From positions 1 to 36,329 of IMG/VR virus record IMGVR_UViG_3300034198_007460: 36,329 nucleotides of DNA, one strand, 5' to 3'. This DNA is from a virus. Position numbers and translations under genes: made by a program. This document shows positions 24,601 to 33,600 of the stretch, piece after piece (the stretch's first letter is position 1; every line of letters starts with the position of its first letter). The notes under the pieces were generated by a model. It did not search any database. It was not told the DNA's origin and worked only from the letters and a program-made list of their open reading frames with translations.

Positions 24601-27600
24601 ACAACCACGTGACCGCACCACTTTAAAATCCGTTACTCAGATCAATGATATTGCCAACAAGCTTAACCCTAAATTATTGGGTGATAGTGCAAGCTCTACC
24701 AATGGTGCGCCTATCGTGTCGTCTGACAATGAAGTTGAAAGCGGTAATGGTCGTACACTGGCGATTCGCAAAGCCTACCAAACAGGCAAAGCAGACGCAT
24801 ACAAAGCATGGTTAGCTGAACAGGGCTATGATGTGGCCAACATGCAGCAACCGGTATTGGTCCGTGAACGTATCACGCCAATGAATATGGCCGAGCGTGT
24901 AGCCTACACAACAGAATCGAATGAGCGTGACACACTGGATATGAGTCCAAGTGAACAAGCTATGTCGGATGCGCCAAAGGTCATGGATATTTTGCACCTG
25001 GTACAAGGTGGCAGTTTTAACAACACGGCCAATCGTGATTTTGTGAATGCCTTTTTAACTGGTGTAGCATCTAAAAACGAGCGCGGTACCATGCTCGATA
25101 AAGATGGGGTATCACTCACTCAGGACGGATACCGCCGTATTGAATCAGCCTTGCTTGCAGCTGCTTTTAATGATGCTCAAATTATTAGTCAGGTGATTGA
25201 ATCTAAAGACAGCGATATTAAGGCGATTGGTAATGCCTTGATTGAAGCGGCACCACAATGGGCACAAGTCCGTAAAGGTGTGCAAGATGGCATTTTGGTT
25301 GAAGGCGTGAACGTCGAAGCCAATTTGGTTGAAGCGGTCCATCTGGTACGTAAGGCACGTCAGCAAAACTTATCTTTATCTGAAATGTTGAATCAGGACG
25401 ATATATTTGACGGCAGCATTGACCAGGTTACGAAAGACTTTATTAGTATTTTTTATAGTGGTGATAAACTCAACAAAGCACGAAGCAGCCAGAAAGTTGC
25501 AGACGCATTAAAGTCGTATGCGCAATTGGCTATGACTGCAAAAGCATCTCCAAATCTTTTCGGTGATGCGCCTTTAAGCAATGAACAAATTTTAGGACAA
25601 GTACATGAAAAACTCAGACAAAGTGAAGCCGAAAAGCAGCAAGACTTCTTCTCTAGCCAAGGAGCTAATGACACAAACCCTGGAAAATCTAGCCAAGTCG
25701 GACAAGGACCTGAAACTAGCAAGCCAGATGCAGCAGCGTCGCAATCCGCAACAGTAACACGTACACAGGTTGAGCGTCCGAAGAACGACACAACACTTGT
25801 TCAAGATTGGGGTGTTCAATATGTAGATGGTTGGGCAACCAATTCAGAACATGCAGGTAAAATTTATACTGATAATGGCTTAAAAGATGGCGTAAAAGCA
25901 GCATTCCTGAAAGATTCTAAAAAGTATCTTGAAGCAGTGCAAAAGAATCTGGAAAGCATTGGTTATGAACTTCACCTAGACAAGAAAGGCAAGCCGCAAA
26001 AAGTTAGCGTGAATGAATCAGGCGTAGCTGGTAGTGGTGAAGTATCGCTTTATATCCGTGAGCCGGTGACTGGTGTTAATGTTTGGATGAAAATTGGCGA
26101 TGGATTCCCAGGTTCTCATCCACAACGTATCGGCATTTTGTATCGTGCCACGATGAAGGAAAGCGATAAACAGGCCAGTGGTTTTGGTATTGAGAACTCA
26201 GGCAACCAGTATGCCGGTGCTCAGACTTCTGCCTTTGAACTGGCGCAAATGATTGATGATATGGTCACTGCGCTTGTGAAGCGTAACCAGAACAAGGAAA
26301 ACAGCAATGAACAATCTGCAAGCAGCCCACTTAATCCGCAAGGAACGTCAGATGTACGAGGAGGACGAGGACGTGCTCCACAATCGAATGATCCACAAGC
26401 GAATAATACAAATGTGGAAACAGGAGTATCCGCAGGAAGTGGCACGACTGGAACAACGCAATCTACTGGACGATCTAGCGTTCGTGGTGCAAGAGAGAAT
26501 GTGGCGAACGATGCAGGAGTATCAGGACGGGGGAATGAATCCAGCAGACGCGCGGGAGCAAGCGGAACTACAACATTATCAGTTGATCAGCCCACAAGAT
26601 TAGAGTCACCAGCAGCAGTAGCCAATACTGCGACTGATTTCTACATGGCTGACCCAGATATTATTTTCGGTGGTAGCCAGAAACAGCGTTTTGACAAGAA
26701 TAAAAGAGCACTCGAGCTATTAGAAGAACTCAACGCAGAAGGCCGTCAAGCAACAGCAGAAGAACAAGTGGTGTTAGCAAGTTACACTGGTTGGGGTTCG
26801 TTTGGCCAAGACCTATTCCAAGGTACATGGAACACGCCTGTTTTTAAAGATGGTTGGAAAGATGAAAACCTTTGGCTGCGTGAAAAATTAGGTAAAGAGT
26901 CTTGGGAATCAGCAAAGGATTCCGTTCTGAATGCTTTCTTCACTGATCCATACACCGTCCAAGCAATGTGGTCTATGGCTGAAAAGATGGGCTTTATTGG
27001 TGGGCGTGTTCTTGAACCGGCGGTAGGTACTGGTAACTTTATCAGTTTAATGCCGATGCACATTAAACAGCGTAGCCAGGTGACAGCGATTGATCTGGAC
27101 ATTACCACCGCTGCGATTGCAAAACAGTTATTCCCTGAAAGCAATGTGCAGAACATGCCATACCAGAAGTCTAAAACACCAGACAACTTTTATGACTTGG
27201 TGATTTCTAACGTGCCTTTCTCGAATGATGTGAAGATTGCAGACCGTCGTTATAACCAATTCAATCCAAACTTACACGATTACTACTTCCTAAAAATGCT
27301 GGACCAGGTGCGTCCTGGCGGTATCGTGATGGCGATTACTTCATCCGGTACGATGGACAAACAATCCGAAGTGATTCGTCGTGAGATGGCCAAGCAATCC
27401 GAACTGATTACATCGATCCGTTTACCTGCAGGTGCGTTTAAAGATTTTGCCGGCACTAATGTTGTAACCGATATTATTGTGCTGCGTAAACGTACTGAAC
27501 CTTTGACCATGACACCGGATGCAGATTGGATCGGATTATCCGAAGTTAAAACGTCAACTAAGCCAGTGAAGGTCAATAGCTTTTACGCCAATAACCTACG

Positions 27601-30600
27601 TAATGTTTTAGGGACCATTGATTATAAAGGCGGTGATCCACGTTTTGCTGGCATGACGGTACTTAGTAATGGTGAAGCCTGGCTGAAAAAGGAACTTAGC
27701 CAATTATCTGATCTGGTGAGTGAAAACACATTATTGCCACGTCATAACCATGATTACCTGACTTATTATGCAAACAAGGCTGGTGAGCGCACCAACACAT
27801 TAACCATGAGTAATGGTGAATTGATGTTTGTCTATGGCGACCAAATGGTTAAAGCTACTGATATTCATGAATACAAAATCAAGGATGCCAAGAAAACCGC
27901 ACAACGTCAGAAATCAATTGAAGACCTGGTAGCGATTCGTAAAGCCTACACAGATTTGACCGATGCAGAACGCATCGAACAGGACAATGTAGAGCAGCTG
28001 CGCAAGACCTTGAATAAACTTTACCAGGCATATACCAAAGAACATGGTCCATTGGCTGATTCATTTGGTTTGCAATACTTCAAGAAGATTGAAGATGCGT
28101 ATTACTACAGTCTTGCAGCACTTGAAAACAACGGTAAACCGGCTGAGATTTTAAAGCGAAGTGTTGTTCGTGGAGCCGCTGCTCTTGATAACCCAACAGT
28201 ATCGGATGCCTTTGTGGTGGAACGGAATAAATCCGCTGCGCCTAGTCTGGCCAACATTGCAAAAATGGCTCAGGTATCAGAGGATCAGGCACGTGCTGAA
28301 CTACTAGAAAAGGGTGCGGTATATGTATTGCCGAATGGCGATATTATGCCAAGCGATATGTACCTATCTGGAAATGTTCGCCAAAAATTAGAAGAAGCAC
28401 AAAACGCAGTTGCAGAAGGCAATACTGACCTGCAGCGTAACGTCGATGCACTCAAAGAGATCATTCCAGAGGACATTCCATACTTCAACATTGAAGCCAA
28501 AATGGGTGCAACCTGGGTGCCATTGTCGGATTATGAAAAATATATTTCACACATGCTCGGTATGACCGATAGCAACGGCATTACTGTGACATTCCCATCA
28601 GGTAAGTGGAAAGTCAAACTTGATCCTATTGCAGCACGTCGTACCGAAGCCACGACCAACTATGGCTCTAAATATAAGTCATTCCAAACGGTGGTATCTG
28701 CTGCACTGTCTAACCAGAACATTACTGTGAAGTATAAAAATTCTGATGGTTCTGAAAGTGTAGATGTGCAAGCAACGGAAGAAGTGAACGAAAAAATTTC
28801 CAAGATTAAGGAGGATTTTGCAACCTGGTTATGGTCCGATCCTGAACGCCGTGTGCAATTAGAGAAGGAATATAACCATGCATTCAATGCTTGGGCGACA
28901 CCTAAATATGATGGTTCGTTCATGTCGATGCAGGGTATGGCGTTAAGCCTGGGTAATGGTCCGTTTAACTTGCGTCAGCACCAACAGAATGCCATCTGGC
29001 GAGCGATTGTCAATCGTCGTTCCATTAATGCGCATGAAGTGGGTACCGGTAAAACCTTTACCATGGGTGGTATTGCACTTGAATCACGTCGCTATGGTAT
29101 TGCTAAAAAGCCATTGATCCTAGCCCACAATGCCAACAGCGCAGCCGTAGCCAAAGAAATTCAGATGATGTATCCATCGGCGCGTGTACTGTTTATCAGT
29201 GAATTAGGTAAAGCAGTCCGTCAGATCCGTATGCGTCAAATTGCTAATGATGATTGGGATGTAGTGGTGATGCCACACTCGATGATTGATAAGCTCACTT
29301 TGTCTGAAGAAACCTTGATGGCTATGGCTGCTGATGATATTGCAGCACTAGAAGCAGAGATTGAAGAAGCACTGGCCGAAGAAGGTGGCGCAACCCTGGA
29401 TGAAGTCCTGGCAATGAACAGCGACGACGTGAATAAAAAAATGGGCTTTAAAAACCCAACTGCCAAGCAGCTTGCTAAACAACGTCTGAAACTTTTAGAG
29501 GACATTCAAAAGCAAGCCATGGATTCAAGTAAAGCCGATGCGGTGAACTTTGAAGAACTTGGTGTAGATATGATCATGGTTGATGAAGTGCATGAGTTTA
29601 AAAAACCAAGCATTGCTACACGTATGAACATGAAGGGCTTAAACACCAGTAGCAATAAACGCTCGGTGAACTTACAGCTGCTCACACGTTATGTACGTCG
29701 CATGAACAATGGCGGCAATGTGCATACCTTTACCGGTACACCGATCACCAATACCTTGACTGAGATCTACCATCAAATGCGTTATGTGATGGAAGAAGAA
29801 ATGCAAAAACTCAATGTCGCGGCCTGGGATGGTTGGTTTGGTAGCTTTGCAACAGACATTACCGATATTGAACTTTCTGCTACTGGTGAATACCAATTGG
29901 TGACACGTTTAGCCGGATTCGTAAACGTGCCTGAACTGCGCAAAATGATCGGGCAGTTTATGGATATTGTTTTTGCCAACGACATGCCAGAAATGCAGCC
30001 ACGTCGAACAAATACCGGCAAAGTATTATCAGATGAAGGTTTAAGTGAAGCAGAAAAAGCCGAGTTGCTAAATGGCCGTACCGAAGGTGCCAAAGATCGT
30101 CCGTATAAAAAAGTGATTAACGTCACCACGGAAATGTCACCGAAACAAGAGAAAGCCCTAGAGCGTATTCAAGGACTAGCTAAGGAATGGGAACAAGCTA
30201 CCGGTAAACAAAAACGTGAATGGATGCGTGACGGTGATCCACGTGCACCGTTATCCATCAGTACCGCAGCCAAGAAAGCCAGTTATGACGCACGTATTGG
30301 TGATCCTGAATACATTGGCCAGGAAGGTAAGACCGAAGATTTTGAAATGTCTAAGGCTTCCCAGGTCGTGAAAAACGTCATGGAGGTGTACCACTCTCAT
30401 CCGTTGGCCAGTCAGGTGATTTTTGCTGATACCGGTTATAACACGACAACGGAACGCAGTACCGGCAAGAAAGACGCGAAAGGCAAGACCATTCGTGAAC
30501 GTGTCAAAGTCTTTTCACCGATCCGTGACATTGTAGAACGCCTGGTACAACAAGGCATTCCACGTGAACAGATTGCCATTGTCGATGGCTCTGTGAAAGC

Positions 30601-33600
30601 CGAAGCACGTAAGGCCATTGCCGATAAAGTCAATAGCGGTGAAATCAGGGTGGTGATTGGCCTGACACAAACGCTTGGTGTAGGTGTGAACATGCAGCGT
30701 AATTTACGTGCCATGCACCACCTGGACGCGCCATGGATGCCGGGTGAACTTGAACAGCGTAATGGTCGCGGTTTACGCCAGGGCAACCAATGGAACACGG
30801 TACTTGAGTATCGTTACATCACCGATAAGTTAGACGGTAAATCATGGCAAGTCTTGGCCATTAAGGACCGTTTTATCAATGCCTTTATGAAAGCCGATGG
30901 TAATGTTCGTTCGATTGAAGGTGATGCTGCTGCGGATAACGGTGAAGATAATGCAGGGGATATTATGTCCTCATTCTCAGAAGCTTCTGGCGACCCACGT
31001 GTATTGCAACGGATCAAGATGAAAGAAAAACTTGAGAAGCTGCAACGAAAAGAGCGTTTGCATACACAGGGTATAGCGGATATGAAGCGTACCATTGGCA
31101 ACACGCAACGTCGTATTGCTCGTTTTGATGAGCAAATTGCCGAGTATGAAAACAATGCTGTTTTGGATCGTATTCAAAAACTAATGCAGTCACAGTCTGA
31201 AAACTTCTCCGTAGAGGTGGACGGCAAGAAATACGACAAGCACAAGGAAGCATCGGACGCGATTCAACAATTCATTGCCGACCATGTGCGTACTGGCTCA
31301 TCACGAATCACATTAGGAAAGTATGGCAATGTCACTATGTCGGTTGAATGGGATAGCCTGCAACCACAAGCAACATTATCGATGAAGATTGGGCCGATTG
31401 AATTTAAGGGTAATACCTTACGTGGCATCGAGGGTAAGTTACGTGGTGTTAGCCAAGATATTCAAGCTATTGAAGATGCCAAAGCATCGGCGCAACAGAC
31501 CATTGATAGCCTGTCAAAATCAGTCGAGCAGCCGTTTGGACAATCTGATCAATTGGCACGTACTCAAAAGCAACTTGAAAATATTGAGCAAGACTTGGAA
31601 AGCAACCCGGTAGCACCGCCGATCTGGTTACGCCGTGGTACGCCAATTGATTCAGAAGTGTATTACAAAGGCAAACTGTTTATCGTGTCTGGGCACCGTT
31701 ATACCAATGACGGTTGGTTTGTATCAGCAGATGATGCAAAAGGGACCATTGAGATTCCGTACCTGGAAGCAACCGACAGTGTAGGTATGCCGATTTATGA
31801 GGAAAGAGAATTTGAAGCACCAAATATTAATGACAAAACAAAGGCAGACAATGATGTAAAAAATGAAATTAATGACTATAGCCGTGACAAATTAAAACCT
31901 GATAACGAGCGTAGAGGTACTTCACCGCTGGATACTACCTTTAATGCTTTATCAGTTGTCAGTGCTACTCGACGAGTCCTTTCTGTTCTTCAACATCTCA
32001 AACTGTCCGCTACACAAGATTCGTCGATTAGTGGTCGAATTACTGTTGGAAGTGCTGGAATTAAGGGGGGATTTGATGTTCAAGTTATTTCTAGCTTTGA
32101 TGGACTTCCTACGGAAATACAAAAAGATGCCACATACCAAGATGATAAAGGTAATACCCAAAACTATGATGTTAGTGCTGTTTGGCATAAGGGTACACTC
32201 TATGTAGTTGCTGATCAGGTATATGGAGATAATGAAAAACAGATTACTACATTTGATGCTTATGAGGAAATGTTAGCGCATGAAATCATTGGCCACTTTG
32301 GTGTACAACAGATATTTGGCCAAGAATATAAAACTAAGTTGCAACAACTCTATAATGCTTTAGGTGAGCTTGAAGGTATCCGCAAAATCGCCAGCAAAAA
32401 TGGTGTAAATATGGCACAGTTTGAAAGTGCATATATTGAGCCATATACCCAAGGTGCGAAAGAAGGAATTTATGCTGAATCAGATGTACAACAAGCCTTG
32501 GTTGGAGAATTATTTGCTTTTGTTGCACAAAATGCTAAGTCACGTCCTTTTGTACGTCAAAAGCTAAAAGAAGTTATTGGATATATTCGTCAGTGGTTCC
32601 GTGATCGTGGCTTTGATAAATTCCTTTCACGTTACAATGATGCCGATTTGATGATGTTTTTGTCAGAAGCTCGTAAGGCTGTAGTTGATCGAAGCTATTT
32701 TGGTAAATATAAAAATCAAGAATTTTCATCTAAGAACGATTCTGATACTCCACTTTATAGCCGTCGTACTAAGAGCAATTCAGGCTCTACAGTTCAGCAA
32801 GTAAGGGGTGTATTGATTGATCGCTTTGGTAAAGACACGATCAAGGAGTTAGAGCGTCAGGGTAAACTTGAGATTATTCAAGACTATTCTGTTGAGGGTG
32901 TGGAGGGCTTCTATTACAACGGTAAAGCGGTACTCGTTGCATCGAATCTGACTGCTGAAAGCACAGTGCCAACATTCTTACATGAGTTGGGTGGTCATGC
33001 AGGTTTTCAGAATATGATGACTCAAAAGCAATATAATGAATTGATGAATCAATTTAATAAATTGGTTGATCAGGGCAATCCTGTTGCTATGGCTGCAAAA
33101 TTACTTGCGGAACGTGAACAAGGTTCTGAGCGTCAACATCTAGAGTATTTGCCATATCTATTAACACTCTCATCAACTATGCAACAACGTAATGTAGTAC
33201 AGCGTAATGCACTACAAAAACTTATAAACAATTTAGTGACGTATGTTAAAGCAACGCTATTTGATAATTTTGGAATAAATCTCAACCTCAATCCAAATGA
33301 CATAGTTGCACTTGCTGAGCGAATGATTGAGAAATCCTCATATAATGCTGAAAATGCTACTTCACCTCTGTATAGTCGTCAGTTTTTTGATAATACAATC
33401 AATAACTTAAGTGAAAGTATTAAACATTTATCTGCAAAGTCTATCAAGGATAAAACAGGTTATAAATCTACTGATTGGTTGGGTATTGGCTTATCAGCCT
33501 TAGGTCGTCGACAACTTACTGAAATTTACAGCAAAATTTTACCGCAGTTAAACAAATATAATGAATTAGCTGCTCAAATGGATGCTGATAAGAACGACGC

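Noticed and set aside
26221-26445. Minus-strand open frame across the overprinted region
   Set aside because: The product is rich in Cys, Ser and Phe and there is no ribosome site; only the + strand 26307 frame looks like a protein.
31389-31613. Other + strand alternative frames in the giant gene (also at 23469 and 35046)
   Set aside because: Their products are rich in Lys, Leu, Ile and Cys with no regular pattern and no ribosome site, unlike the 26307 frame; the main frame there encodes conserved domains.
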